From: Chrysophaeum taylorii
Lineage: Eukaryota > Sar > Pelagophyceae > Pelagomonadales > Pelagomonadaceae
Direction of reading: 5' to 3'
Length of the DNA: 32,500 bases
Assembly: GCA_029834535.1 (NCBI GenBank)
Contig: JAQMWT010000669.1
Coordinates: 1 to 32,500, forward strand
The notes under the pieces: model-generated
The model's input: the letters and a program-made list of their open reading frames with translations, nothing else
Databases searched by the model: none
Told to the model about the DNA's origin: nothing
In this document: positions 18,729 through 27,935 of the stretch, piece by piece
Numbering within the stretch: the first letter of the stretch is position 1
Layout: the number at the start of each line of letters is the position of its first letter
Translations under genes and position numbers: made by a program

Positions 18729-18864
18729 ACACGACGCGCTGCTACGCAGCCAACACCTCCACACACGACGCGCTGCCACGCAGCCAACACCTCAACACAC
18801 GACGCGCTGCCACGCAGCCGCCTCATCAACACACGACGCGCTGCTACGCAGCCACCTCCTCAAC
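18729..18864. repeat. 34-bp tandem repeat, four units, just before gag of D
   Basis: The core ACGACGCGCTG recurs at 18731, 18765, 18799 and 18833, a strict 34-bp spacing. Each unit carries a short inverted pair around GCGCTGCTACGCAGC. The array ends at the gag ATG (18865), so it forms the 5' leader of D's RNA and could be a packaging or translation element. Confidence 0.85.
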
Positions 18865-19953
18865 ATGTCAGACGCCCACGACGTCACCCCCACTCCTGCT
18901 GCCGACGCGACGCCCGACCCGCTCATGAACTTCACTGATTTCTTGCATCTCTGGCGCGCCGACCACGACTTCAATCCCACCACAGACAAGGCCACCAACG
19001 ACCGCGCCTTCCGCCACTATCGCGTCCGACTCGAGAGCATGGTTCCCGGCATCCAGTGCATCACGCGCCCGCAGGCCTGTCCCGCAACGAGTCGTCGCTC
19101 TGACACCGAGAAAGCAGCGGCGAAGTTCCTCGCGCGCGTGCTCGGCCAGACGGTCCGCGGCGACGCGCTTGAGGTCATCTCCGAAATAGACGACGGGGCC
19201 GACAAATGGCGCGCGCTCGAACGCTTCATCGGTCTAACGTCCACGGCCGTGGCCAAGCATGAGGCCCGTGCGAAACTGCGCGCGCTGTCCTGGGCCTCAT
19301 CTCGCTCCGCCACGCTCTTTACCACCAATGTCCGCCGCTACCGCCAGATTCTTGGCGACGCCTGCGATGAGGAAGTTGCCGCGGCCCTCTGCGACGCGAT
19401 CGATCCCGACAATGGGGGTCCACCGCAGCTTTTTCTACTTCACCAGATGTGGGTCGATAGACTATATGTTCGCGGCGAAGAGCCCGACATCCCCGCGATG
19501 CTCGAGACACTTGAGGCCACTGCGGCCGCCCGCCGTCTCGGCAAGGCTTCGATCTACTGCACTCCCTTGCCTTCCACGGCCACCGAGCGCACCATGGCGG
19601 CTTCGCAGTCTCCGACGCTCAACACCCCCTCAACTTCCGCGCTGCCGGGTCAGCCGTCCCTCTTCATGCCCACACCGTGCAACGACCCTTTTCTCGTTCA
19701 CCCGTCCGCGGGTCCAAACGCCGACGTTGTCTTCGACACCATGACACCTTGCCTTGCCCTTATGTGCGGGGCCACACAGGTGCCTTTCCCGGATACTACC
19801 CCGCCGCTCGCACTCGCCCATCGTCGCTTCTTCCTGGACTGCGCCGCTCAAGTCCACGCCACGCGCGACAACTCTTTGTTCCATTCGGCGTGGCGCGGAC
19901 CGCCTGCGAACACGAAGGACCAACCACTCACGCTTCTTGCCGGGGGGGGTTAA
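18865..19953 (+). CDS. Element D, gag and N-terminal part of copia protease
   Basis: This open frame has 362 residues. Residues 15-250 are an alpha-helical Gag-like region (FTDFLHLWRADHDF, then AKFLARVLGQTVRGDALEVIS). Near the C-terminus is the copia protease active-site loop RRFFLDCAAQVHATRDNSLF (Asp about 328), corresponding to LDSGAS-x-HAT in the family; glycine is replaced by alanine and serine by cysteine. The frame stops inside a run of eight G (19942-19949), and the following protease part continues in another frame. A one-base change in that run, or a programmed shift there, would explain the break. No zinc knuckle was seen. Confidence 0.82.
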   Translation: MSDAHDVTPTPAADATPDPLMNFTDFLHLWRADHDFNPTTDKATNDRAFRHYRVRLESMVPGIQCITRPQACPATSRRSDTEKAAAKFLARVLGQTVRGDALEVISEIDDGADKWRALERFIGLTSTAVAKHEARAKLRALSWASSRSATLFTTNVRRYRQILGDACDEEVAAALCDAIDPDNGGPPQLFLLHQMWVDRLYVRGEEPDIPAMLETLEATAAARRLGKASIYCTPLPSTATERTMAASQSPTLNTPSTSALPGQPSLFMPTPCNDPFLVHPSAGPNADVVFDTMTPCLALMCGATQVPFPDTTPPLALAHRRFFLDCAAQVHATRDNSLFHSAWRGPPANTKDQPLTLLAGGG

Positions 19954-20569
19954 CCCCCACACGGTCACCGAGTCCGGCACCTGGTTCGCTCGCGACCCAC
20001 ACGGCCACGCATTCGGCTTTCGCGACATCAACGTGGCGCCAACGTTCGGCATCGACGTCCTCTCTCTTGGCTTGCTCTACGAACGGGGATACCATTTCGG
20101 CTTCGACGCCAGCGGTCCGCACATGATCTTCTGCGGCACCGGCGACAAGCTTCGCCTGGGCATGCACGCACGCCTTTTCTTTATTGACCTACGCGACGAC
20201 CTGCACCTCGCGGCACGAGCAGCGATGCCCGGCACCCAGACCATCAAAGTCACTATGGCCCCAACCCACGCGGTGCCTCATCTTCACGTGCCGGTCGCCG
20301 CTCGGGCCACGCTGGCGTCGACATCTTCACAGCTGCATCGCCGATTCATCAGCCCGGAAACCCTCCTGGCTCTGTTCGACACGCAAGTGCAGCCTCAACA
20401 ACCCTGCTCGCATCGCCCGTTGCACGCTCGCCATCCGCGCTATTTTGGCGGCCACCGAACGCAGAAGCTTCGACGGTCGTGCACCCGCGCCACGGTGGGC
20501 GGGTACGTTTCGAATATGGTGCAACTGATTCGTTTACATCTTCGGACGATGGCATCCGCGGCATTCTAG
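19950..20569 (+). pseudogene. Element D, protease C-terminal part and pre-integrase start
   Basis: In the next frame after the G run, the peptide GTWFARDPHGHAFGFRDINVAPTFGIDVLSLGLLYERGYHF aligns with the copia pattern of a protease followed by a VLYVP..NLLSV..L..-type segment. Further on, SSQLHRRFISPETLLALF resembles the copia pre-integrase domain (WHRRLGH..), with the GH lost. After that nothing recognisable follows. The expected HHCC finger and D,D,E core are missing, so the element is deleted in pol. Confidence 0.75.
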
Positions 20570-21530
20570 AGGACGCGGGCGACGACGACACGTTGCCCGG
20601 CCTCATCGCTGATGGCTCCGAACGCAGTAGCAAGCCCGACGCCACAATGCATGCACCCGTCGACGATTACGCCGACAGCGACGGACCGAAGCCCGCCTTT
20701 AGTCCCCTTCCGGCAGTCGCCTCTGGTCACTGCGGACCCAGAATCGACGACAACGACTCGCCCATCAAGGACACGATTGTTGCGCCCTCGACCCGGCAAT
20801 TCTCTGGACCCCGCATGGATGCTGACCATGTCCAACCCCATGACCACCCACATGGCGATCAGAGCGTGAGACTCCAGAACACATCACAGGCCGCCGAGCT
20901 GCTTAAACTACACGCGTCCATCGCCGCCCCCCCCACGAACCTTCGTACGGACCCCGATGAGCCGACATTGCAGATCCACTGTCCGCCGCTCGTGCCGCCA
21001 CATACGGCCATCTCTTCACCGACATGTATAGAATGCGCGTCAACCTACGAAGAATCTCTCCTGCTGCCGCACCACGCTCGGCCGACCGACCCCGCACTAC
21101 GCAGCGTCATAGCACGCCGAGGCCTTATCGTCGACGGCTCGTGCCACATCTTTCCCCATTTCTGGAAGGACGCCCACTTTGCCGCGGGAGTCTACCCATA
21201 TGTGCCCGGCGCGCTCGCTTGCTCGCGGTCGGTCTGCGTCGGCAAGAGCCGCAGCGGCCACTTTACACACTTCCGACGACGACTCTGTGGTCATCGCCCA
21301 ATTTTGCGCCCGCGATCTCTCAGGCCCTGAGTCAGGGTGCCACAACAACAACAACAACAACAACAACGAAAAACGCACCTAGGGGGCTTTTGTTCCGGAC
21401 GCCTTTGACGCCCGCGCGATCGACGTCTTGACAGCAACCGCCAAGATGGTCGCCGACATGTGCACCCAGGTGGACACCGTGACGTTCTCGCGCTGCGATG
21501 ACTTCGCCTCCGGCTACTCCCGCAGGCCGT
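20479..21530 (+). pseudogene. Element D, unrecognised 3' coding-like region
   Basis: An open frame (20479-21330, 283 residues) and a short one (21383-21530, ending YSRRP and a stop) fill the 3' third of D. The first is rich in Asp, Pro, Ser and His and low in hydrophobic residues, as expected of an inter-domain linker. The second (FDARAIDVLTATAKMVADM) is helical. I recognise no family. They may be remnants of the integrase-RT linker and the end of pol left by an internal deletion. A CAA repeat lies between them. Confidence 0.4.
21341..21367. repeat. CAA microsatellite
   Basis: About eight to nine CAA/ACA units lie near the 3' end of element D. In one frame they encode a run of asparagines. 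Confidence 0.9.
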
Positions 21531-21628
21531 AGCCCTGTGACTCTCCCTTTCTACTCCTTTTGCTTCCTTCCTCTTTCTCCCATCTTCATCGGCGCTCCAC
21601 CACGTCCCTGGACGTCCCCGCGCCGCTG

Positions 21629-21636
21629 CGGGGGGG
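21629..21636 (+). other. Polypurine tract of element D
   Basis: The run CGGGGGGG directly precedes the right LTR start CAGAG, the position where plus-strand DNA synthesis is primed in LTR retrotransposons. Confidence 0.6.
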
Positions 21637-21745
21637 CAGAGATCCCCTTGAGTTCCCCCGTGGGGAACACGCCGTGGCCAGTGATCCACCGGACACGGAT
21701 GCACTAGGCACCGGTACTCTCCCTCTCACTCTAGTCACTACTCTG
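21637..21745 (+). repeat. Element D right LTR (109 bp)
   Basis: It begins CAGAGATCCC and ends CACTACTCTG, followed by target duplication TTCCT. Start and end form a perfect 5-bp inverted repeat CAGAG/CTCTG. Confidence 0.9.
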
Positions 21746-21750
21746 TTCCT

Positions 21751-21966
21751 AGTGACGCCATACTTCTCCCTCGAGAGTGGCGTTTTTTGCTATCATAATT
21801 CGACACTCCATCCTCAAGTTGGGAGGCTTGGTGAACGTGAGCAAGTAGTGTGGCGAGCATAACCGACCCCGAATCCGTGTTGGCCTCGTTCAGCGAGGTC
21901 TAGGGCGAGTCGGTGAGTACCCCCTTTGTCACCCTAGGGTCGGGAGTGTTTTTCTGTGCCGACATA
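21751..21966 (+). repeat. Element G 5' LTR, right part
   Basis: This continues the LTR from AGTGACG after element D and matches the 3' LTR to its end (TGCCGACATA, 3' copy TGCCGCCATA). Differences from the 3' copy are mostly transitions. Confidence 0.92.
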
Positions 21967-21968
21967 CG

Positions 21969-21986
21969 TGGTGGAGGCTACGAGAC
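21969..21986 (+). other. Putative primer-binding site of element G
   Basis: TGGTGGAGGCTACGAGAC begins two bases after the 5' LTR. TGG at this position is complementary to the CCA end of tRNAs. The same CGTGGTGG follows the inverted LTR of G2. The tRNA it pairs with cannot be named without the host tRNA set. Confidence 0.6.
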
Positions 21987-22341
21987 TGTGCGACTATATC
22001 GGTCGCCGACGAACGAGTGCCCCGTACGAACTGTATTACGCGGTCCGAATTTACGTGCCCTGATCAAGCACGCGGAATTCCAGCGGACCGACTTGCGTTG
22101 AAGAGTATACGCGGAGTTTTGTTTCGTTCGCACGTCCCGATAGACGACGAACACGCGCGCGAGTTGGAAATCGCAGCGCATTCACCCGGGATTGATTTTG
22201 GTATAGCTGAACGGCGGAAGCTGTTGGCGAGTGGGATCGCTACCCACACGGCATTTTGGATTGCCAGGCGGACAATAACTCCGCGAGTGCTGTTTTGACT
22301 GCGACGGATCACGTCATTGTCAACGACGTGCATCGCTTTGA
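21987..22341 (+). other. Leader of element G
   Basis: About 355 bases lie between primer site and gag. A short open frame (22017-22298) shows no recognisable domain and is out of frame with gag. Packaging signals would be expected here, but none can be identified by eye. Confidence 0.4.
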
Positions 22342-24603
22342 GTGATCGAATCCGGACTTGGTTCGAGATTCCTCATCGACATTATGGAAGAAGACGCAGA
22401 CGTGCATGAGGAAGGATCTCCTCCAGTGCTTCCCGCCGCCACCGATACCGGCCCCGAGGAAGGTGAATTACGAGAGGCCGAGGCAGTCGACGCTACCGAA
22501 CTACCTCCTGTTGAAGCGCCACCAGAAACAGTAATTTTTTCGCCGACGAGTCCAACGACCCCGGACCGTGGCGAGCGCACTACTATTGAGCGCGGATCCG
22601 TGACTCGACGTCGACTTCGTGAAGACCTCGAGCGGAGACAACGCGAAAACGAACGGCTAGCTGAGCGATTCGCCCGTGAAAGGGCTGAAGCAAGGGAAGA
22701 AGCAGCTCGACAAGAACTTAATTTGCTAAATGATGCGTTGCGGCAAGAGCTCGAGACAACGAGGACCTACGTGAAGAGGTTGATCGATTTCGCGTGAGCG
22801 AGACGACTTAGCAGCAGAACGAGTCATGCGACGTGAGAGCAGCGTGGACGACCCGTGAGTCGGCCCGAACCGGAAACACCCGCGAGGCGGACTGAACCGG
22901 AATGGGGCACTGAAACGGGGGATGAACCTCCGCCCCGAGTCGATACGGAGACTGAGGATAGGACTGAACCCGAAGATGAAGGTACGAAGTTATTACGGGG
23001 ATTATCGCGGACATTTGCGGACGCCTTCGAGAAGGCCAGTTTGGGCCGGTCTCGTCGCCCCACTTCCGGTTTGAAGGCTGACAACTTCAAACTCGTCATC
23101 GAAGGTCGAGATCAACGACAATTTGATTTGGATTCGGCAGCGGTGATGCATACTTTGGCAGACGACCATTACTCGGTCGAAAAATTACGTTATTTATTGC
23201 CCGTGCATCTACGCGAGACCGTTGCACCAATTTTCGAGGAGCATTAAAAAAAATATGAGAGGCAATGCGACGAGCTGCCGCACGGCCCGTCATTTTATTT
23301 GAAATTGGATGCGGACGATGAAGAGCATGGGGCCGCGATTCGGCGCCTCCGTCGTCTGAACAAAACCTATTGTGATAGGGTCTTGGATTATTTTAGATCG
23401 ACCTGCCGACCTCCGAGCACGCAGCAAGAGCTGCTCGATAAGCTGCGGAAGGTCACTCAGGCTTCGGTTCAGAAGAACAGTGGTGAAAGGCATGTGCAGA
23501 CCTACTGCACCAAGCTCCAGAATGAGGCGTTAGCCTTTTGCACCGAGTCCAGCCGCACGATGGACGACGTTGATATTATCGACCAGCTTATTAGCGGTTT
23601 GGCGTCCAAGGATTGACGAGCCCGTGTGCGGACTATGCGGAGCGGTCACCCGGTTAGTTATGTGACGTTCACGTCGACGGTGGCGCCCAATACAAGACTC
23701 GAGAACGACTTTCGGAAGTTGATGGAGGAGGAAAAGGACCAAGGGACCTCCAATCCGAAACCAAATAAACCACCGCGAGGACGGGGAGGTCGAGCTATGG
23801 CCACCGATCAACAAACCAAACAAGACGCGGACAACCCTTATGGAAATACGGTTCCGCTGATCTTACGAGATCCGTTTTGGTGGTGCAAGAAGACCTGCAA
23901 GGAATGCGGATTCTTCTGGTCCCCTCCTGATGAAGATGAACACGGAAATCGCGTGGTTTGCAACCGCGATCCGGATCGATACCATCGTGCGATGTGGAAG
24001 CGCATTCGGAAACAGAAGAAGCAGCCCACATCACGTTCCGATTGGGAGAAGCGCGACGATGCATCTAATGCGCACGCTACGCGCGGATCGGAACCCACTA
24101 CCGAGATTCAAACGGCCCTCACCGAGCTTGGAACCACGATGGCGACCATGGTGAGCGAGGTCAGAAGTATTAAAGACGGCAAGTCGTCTTCTACACGACA
24201 GCGAGACGGACGGTCACCTTCTAGACGATCGTCGCGCCGACGCCGAAGTAAGAGCCCTGATCAGAAGGTCAATAGTCCTACACCCAGTCCGAGCCCCCGC
24301 CGTCGCCGCAATAGCCGAGTTCCAGTCGCAATTCGCGCCGGCGCAGACGACATCGGCCGCGCGATGACGAATATGACGGAGGCCGATACCAGGACAGTTC
24401 GGGTCATTCGAGCGCAACCTTCGCGTTCCAATCTCTATGCGAAGCGCAGCCATCGTCGGGAGTTGTCTTTTACCCGACGGCGCGCCCCGCCCGAGTCTCC
24501 GATGATGTTGCCGATGCCGCCGCGACGAGCAGCCATCGCTTGCAACAGGAGCAAACTACCACCGACGCTCGGATCGTTCGATGGCCTTCTACATCGTATG
24601 TAG
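22342..24603 (+). pseudogene. Element G, gag (interrupted by stops)
   Basis: One reading frame runs through four open pieces. 22342-22797 has an acidic N-terminus and a coiled-coil-like RRRLREDLERRQRENERLAE. 22855-23247 contains GLKADNFKLVIEGRD. 23299-23616 contains RVLDYFRSTCRPPSTQQELLDKL and reads like the retrotransposon Gag domain. 23626-24603 is nucleic-acid binding. The last has a cysteine cluster CKKTCKEC...VVCNRDPDRYH (about residues 85-120), not a CCHC knuckle, and an Arg/Ser-rich tract (about 190-235). Stops occur at 22795, 23245 and 23614, with another between the first two pieces, some in contexts that one CGA-to-TGA change would create. Confidence 0.78.
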
Positions 24604-25095
24604 AAGCAATATCAGATGAGGCTTTGCATTCTCCACGCTACTGGGGAGACTCCGACTCGGAGACCGACGAACCCGCGCTGCAGGTTCCAGTGTCCCCCCA
24701 TTCGTCAATGTGCACGTCTCGCAGGGTAGTTCACGACGACGACGTCAAACCCTTCGAGTTGACGTCGGGGACGACGTCTTCTTTTCCTACGCCCCCCCCC
24801 CTGAAACGGTTTAGCCGATACAGTTTTGGTCGCACCAGAGCAGACCACAGCGGCGCCGATGGAGGAGAAGTGGACGGGTATACCCGATTTGATGGACGAG
24901 AAATTGCGAGAATAGTCCGAGGAAACGAAGGAGGATGTATATGTGCTTCCGATTGAGAAGTGTCAGAATTTGATGGCAGCGAAACTTGGGCATGAGGAAG
25001 CAGCCGAGGCGCCGAGCCCACCCGAGGTCGCGATGGAAAATGAGAGAGAGCCACCAGACAAAGAGACCGCGGCGAACGCCAATATAGATTGAGAG
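24540..25095 (+). pseudogene. Element G, gag-protease spacer
   Basis: After the gag frame closes at 24603, coding-like sequence continues first in another frame (24540-24956). It then continues through an acidic stretch (EDVYVLPIEKCQNLMAAKLG, then AMENEREPPDKETAANANID) up to about 25092. No domain is recognised. At least two frameshifts occur here. Confidence 0.5.
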
Positions 25096-25640
25096 GTGAG
25101 ACGCGGGACGCCAGATATGGCAGCGGTGACGATGCGGATGCCGGGCGATGCGTATCCGGAAGGGCGATGCCATCATACTGCACTTTCGCCGCGCGATGGG
25201 GAAAAGATCGAGCAAGACCTCATCACCATCGGTTGTCTGGACCCTGGCACACTTACGTTCATAGTTGGACATATTTACAGACGACGAGACGGGCCGAAGT
25301 TCGCAACGACTTTAGGCGTTGATGGAATGGCTGATGTCTCCTATATTTGTCGTGGGATGGTCGACAAACTGGCGAAGGATAATATAATCCTCGACCGAGG
25401 CGATCTCCCAGTCGAGCGCACCCTGTACGGGTCGGGATTGAATAAGACGACTATCCACAAATGGGTCGCATTGCGAATTGCGCTCGCGGACGACGTGGCA
25501 GTCCCAGTGGTTGCCATCGTGGCCGATATAATCATTTATTTCTGCTGGGAGCGCGCGATATTCGGGTGCTGGGAGCCATAGTGGACTACCCGCGAAATCG
25601 CATTGCGTTTCTCCGCACACAAGTCGCCTATGGGCGCAAG
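25096..25640 (+). pseudogene. Element G, retropepsin-like protease (frameshifted, altered active site)
   Basis: FATTLGVDGMADVSYICRGMVDKL aligns with the gypsy protease pattern (L-V-D-T-G-A-x-x-S-x-I). The D-T-G triad reads D-G-M (Asp 76 of the 25096 frame). The C-terminal half continues, after a frameshift near 25530-25545, in the frame of the downstream polyprotein as LFLLGARDIRVLGAIVDYPRNRIAF, which matches the I-L-L-G-x-D-x-L motif. Protease would release the mature proteins, but with the altered triad and the shift this copy is not expected to work. Confidence 0.72.
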
Positions 25641-27926
25641 AAGTTAAAGGTGCAGGATCGACGAGTCGATTCTCCGATTTTGACGTTCAGATCAACTTAT
25701 GATGAGCGCAACCCCGTGGTAGTTCAGGTCTATGGGCAACAGCACCATGCGATGCAAAAGAGCCTGAGCACGGTTGAGGACCGCGTTTACGCTCGCTTGT
25801 GCAAGATTGAAGACCTCCAGCGTCCACCGCCGAAACGAGCGGCAGCTTCGACGACTTGGGGAGTCCCGACAGTTACGCCTTCTCAAAGCTCGAACAGCGA
25901 TGCCCATGAAGTGGTAGCCTATGCTGCGCGCACGATGAAGGTCGAGCCTGGGCGCACTTACTGCGTGCCAGTCACTCTTTCAGAGCCCATGGAAACCGGG
26001 CAAGTTTTCGTTGCTACGTCCCCTGGATACGAGCAACTTGGGGTAGTCGATGGAATGTGTTCTTCTCCCGAGGATCACGACAAGTTCGCCGCTCGAGTGG
26101 CGATCTCCTCTACCCAGGATGTGCCGACCGTGATTACTCAAGGTGAAGTTCTCGCTTTGGGAGATATTGTTTGTTTTGATGACGAGCTGAATGTTGAGAC
26201 GGTCGACGAATTAACGAAGGACTGTGAAGCCGAATATGACAAGGCCAACCTATCGTTTACTGTTTCGGTCGCAAGCCATCTGACTCAAGGCGATGCGGCT
26301 CCCGAACCGATGCTTTTGAGCTCGGTGCAGAAGGCGTCTCCTTCTGCTGATAAGGATAGGAATTCTCGTCAAGAATCGCTCGGTAACGACGCTTTCGACC
26401 GACGAACCGACGAGGAGGAAAAGAAGTGCCGAGAAGTTACAGAAGGCGAGATTCGCCGAAGATTTGAAAAGGTCCAATGGCTGCCGATCACGTATCGCAA
26501 GGTTGTGATGCTATTTAGCGGCGCCGGAGGCAGTACTTTAGGGCTGCAACGAGCGAATGAGTTGTGCGGGACGTCGTTTCGAGTCGTCCTTGCTCTTGAC
26601 TCTTCAACAGCTGCCAACAAGATTCATCAGAAGAATTTTCCGAAGATACCTGTGGTTCAGCACACGCTCTGCGGACGATATGACACGACCCTCCGATTGA
26701 TCAAGGCTTATTTGCCTGAAGCGGAATGGTCATCGTCGATGTGTATCGCGTCTCCACCCTGCGTTCATTCAGCACTCTGCAACTTGACGTCCAGAGATGT
26801 TGGCAGGGGAGTTACGGCCACTAATTGGACGATGAAGCTGTGCAAAATGGCTGGCTTCATGATGTGGCTGATTGAACAGGAGGCGTCCATTATTTCTTAT
26901 ATAGCGCGCTTACACCCTTATGTGTACGTCGTCAATTTTCATGATATCACGCCCACTTTGATGAGCTCTCGCGTGCGGTTGTTGGTCTCCAGTCACCCAC
27001 TGCACCTGCAAGAGGCTCCGAAGACATGTGCGAACATGCAACAGAAATTCGCTGCAGCATTAGGTTACGCAGATGAACGCCACCTGCTCCAGCTGAATAA
27101 TCTAGGCTCGTCCCGAGACGCAACAGATACGGCTTACACCGTTACGCGAGTTCCTCTTCGCTTGGGACCGCACCGCTCGGACACTCAGCCTTTGACTCTC
27201 AAGATGACGGCAGAGTTGCTCACGATGCCGCTGGACCATGATTGGGCTGGCCTGTCTAAGACAGATTCGTTCAAGCACTTAGCGTCTGTCGTCCCTCCAG
27301 ACACTCTTGCGATTTTAGCAGTCGATCTGCACAACTCCGTGACCAGAGGTTTCCGCCAAAGTGGCGACGTCCTGCCGACCGCGTTGAGCCCGACAGATCG
27401 ATCCTCTGAGCAGTATTTGCGAATTGCCGACACCACCCTTCGTCACGTACAGGTTCCGCTGTTGAATACGCGTACTCGTGTCGTTAAGTGGGTGTCAGAA
27501 GATGATCTCCAGGATCCCACCAAATGGAAACCGCCAGAAGTACCTGTGCTTCCGCTTCCAACAGATGCGCCGGGGACGGCTCATGCTTCTTCTGCCCCCC
27601 GACAATCAAAAGTGGACGTTCCGCCGGATCCTGAACCTGACCAGGAGCCGAAAATAAGGAGCGAGCCGAATGTGCGCGTCAAAGGTGAAAAGATCAATAA
27701 GAGCCACCCTGAGGTGAGGTTCAAATACGAAGAAAAGTTCGATGTGCCATGGAAGGATGCGCCGCGCGACGCGGACGGTGCACCGTTACCGCAGACTCCG
27801 GAGCACGTCAAGGACAACGAAGCGATGAAAGTCGAAACTCCGACGAAAGAAGAAGTCGAGAAGGTTGTTCGAGAACTGGGAATTCCCGACAACCCGCATC
27901 TGGATGAGGATGCGATGATGATGTAG
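25461..27926 (+). CDS. Element G, protease end, linker and C5-cytosine DNA methyltransferase
   Basis: This frame of 821 residues holds three parts. The start is the end of the protease. Residues 155-260 (KVEPGRTYCVPVTLSEPM, then ARVAISSTQDVPTVITQGEVLAL) are the beta-rich linker commonly seen between protease and RT in gypsy elements. Residues 345-620 are a C5-cytosine methyltransferase: motif I VVMLFSGAGGSTLGLQRA (348-365); motif II-like VLALDSS..ANKIHQKNFP; motif IV CIASPPCVHS with catalytic Cys 434; motif VIII SSRVRLLVSSH (502-512); IX/X-like LKMTAELLTMPLDHDW and LASVVPPDTLAIL (about 580-620). ENV (motif VI) is not evident. A charged Pro/Glu/Lys tail leads to RT, which continues in the same frame after a TAG at 27924. 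The enzyme would methylate DNA cytosines; its target is unknown. Confidence 0.88.
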   Translation: MGRIANCARGRRGSPSGCHRGRYNHLFLLGARDIRVLGAIVDYPRNRIAFLRTQVAYGRKKLKVQDRRVDSPILTFRSTYDERNPVVVQVYGQQHHAMQKSLSTVEDRVYARLCKIEDLQRPPPKRAAASTTWGVPTVTPSQSSNSDAHEVVAYAARTMKVEPGRTYCVPVTLSEPMETGQVFVATSPGYEQLGVVDGMCSSPEDHDKFAARVAISSTQDVPTVITQGEVLALGDIVCFDDELNVETVDELTKDCEAEYDKANLSFTVSVASHLTQGDAAPEPMLLSSVQKASPSADKDRNSRQESLGNDAFDRRTDEEEKKCREVTEGEIRRRFEKVQWLPITYRKVVMLFSGAGGSTLGLQRANELCGTSFRVVLALDSSTAANKIHQKNFPKIPVVQHTLCGRYDTTLRLIKAYLPEAEWSSSMCIASPPCVHSALCNLTSRDVGRGVTATNWTMKLCKMAGFMMWLIEQEASIISYIARLHPYVYVVNFHDITPTLMSSRVRLLVSSHPLHLQEAPKTCANMQQKFAAALGYADERHLLQLNNLGSSRDATDTAYTVTRVPLRLGPHRSDTQPLTLKMTAELLTMPLDHDWAGLSKTDSFKHLASVVPPDTLAILAVDLHNSVTRGFRQSGDVLPTALSPTDRSSEQYLRIADTTLRHVQVPLLNTRTRVVKWVSEDDLQDPTKWKPPEVPVLPLPTDAPGTAHASSAPRQSKVDVPPDPEPDQEPKIRSEPNVRVKGEKINKSHPEVRFKYEEKFDVPWKDAPRDADGAPLPQTPEHVKDNEAMKVETPTKEEVEKVVRELGIPDNPHLDEDAMMM

Positions 27927-27935
27927 AGCAACTGC

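Larger units (their letters stand above)
18053..21745 (+). mobile_element. Nested copia-like element D, non-autonomous
   Basis: Element D splits G's 5' LTR and is flanked by the 5-bp duplication TTCCT (18048-18052 and 21746-21750). Comparison with the uninterrupted LTRs of G confirms the exact borders. It has 109-bp direct terminal repeats, a polypurine tract before the right one, a gag-protease frame of copia type and the beginning of a pre-integrase domain. I find no integrase core or reverse transcriptase. At 3.7 kb, including a SINE-like insertion, it must have been moved by enzymes made elsewhere. The termini are CCGAG/CAGAG...CTCTG, not TG...CA. Confidence 0.88.

Noticed and set aside
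18729..18864. CRISPR-like array
   Set aside because: Units are continuous tandem repeats of 34 bp without unique spacers, in a eukaryotic retrotransposon leader.
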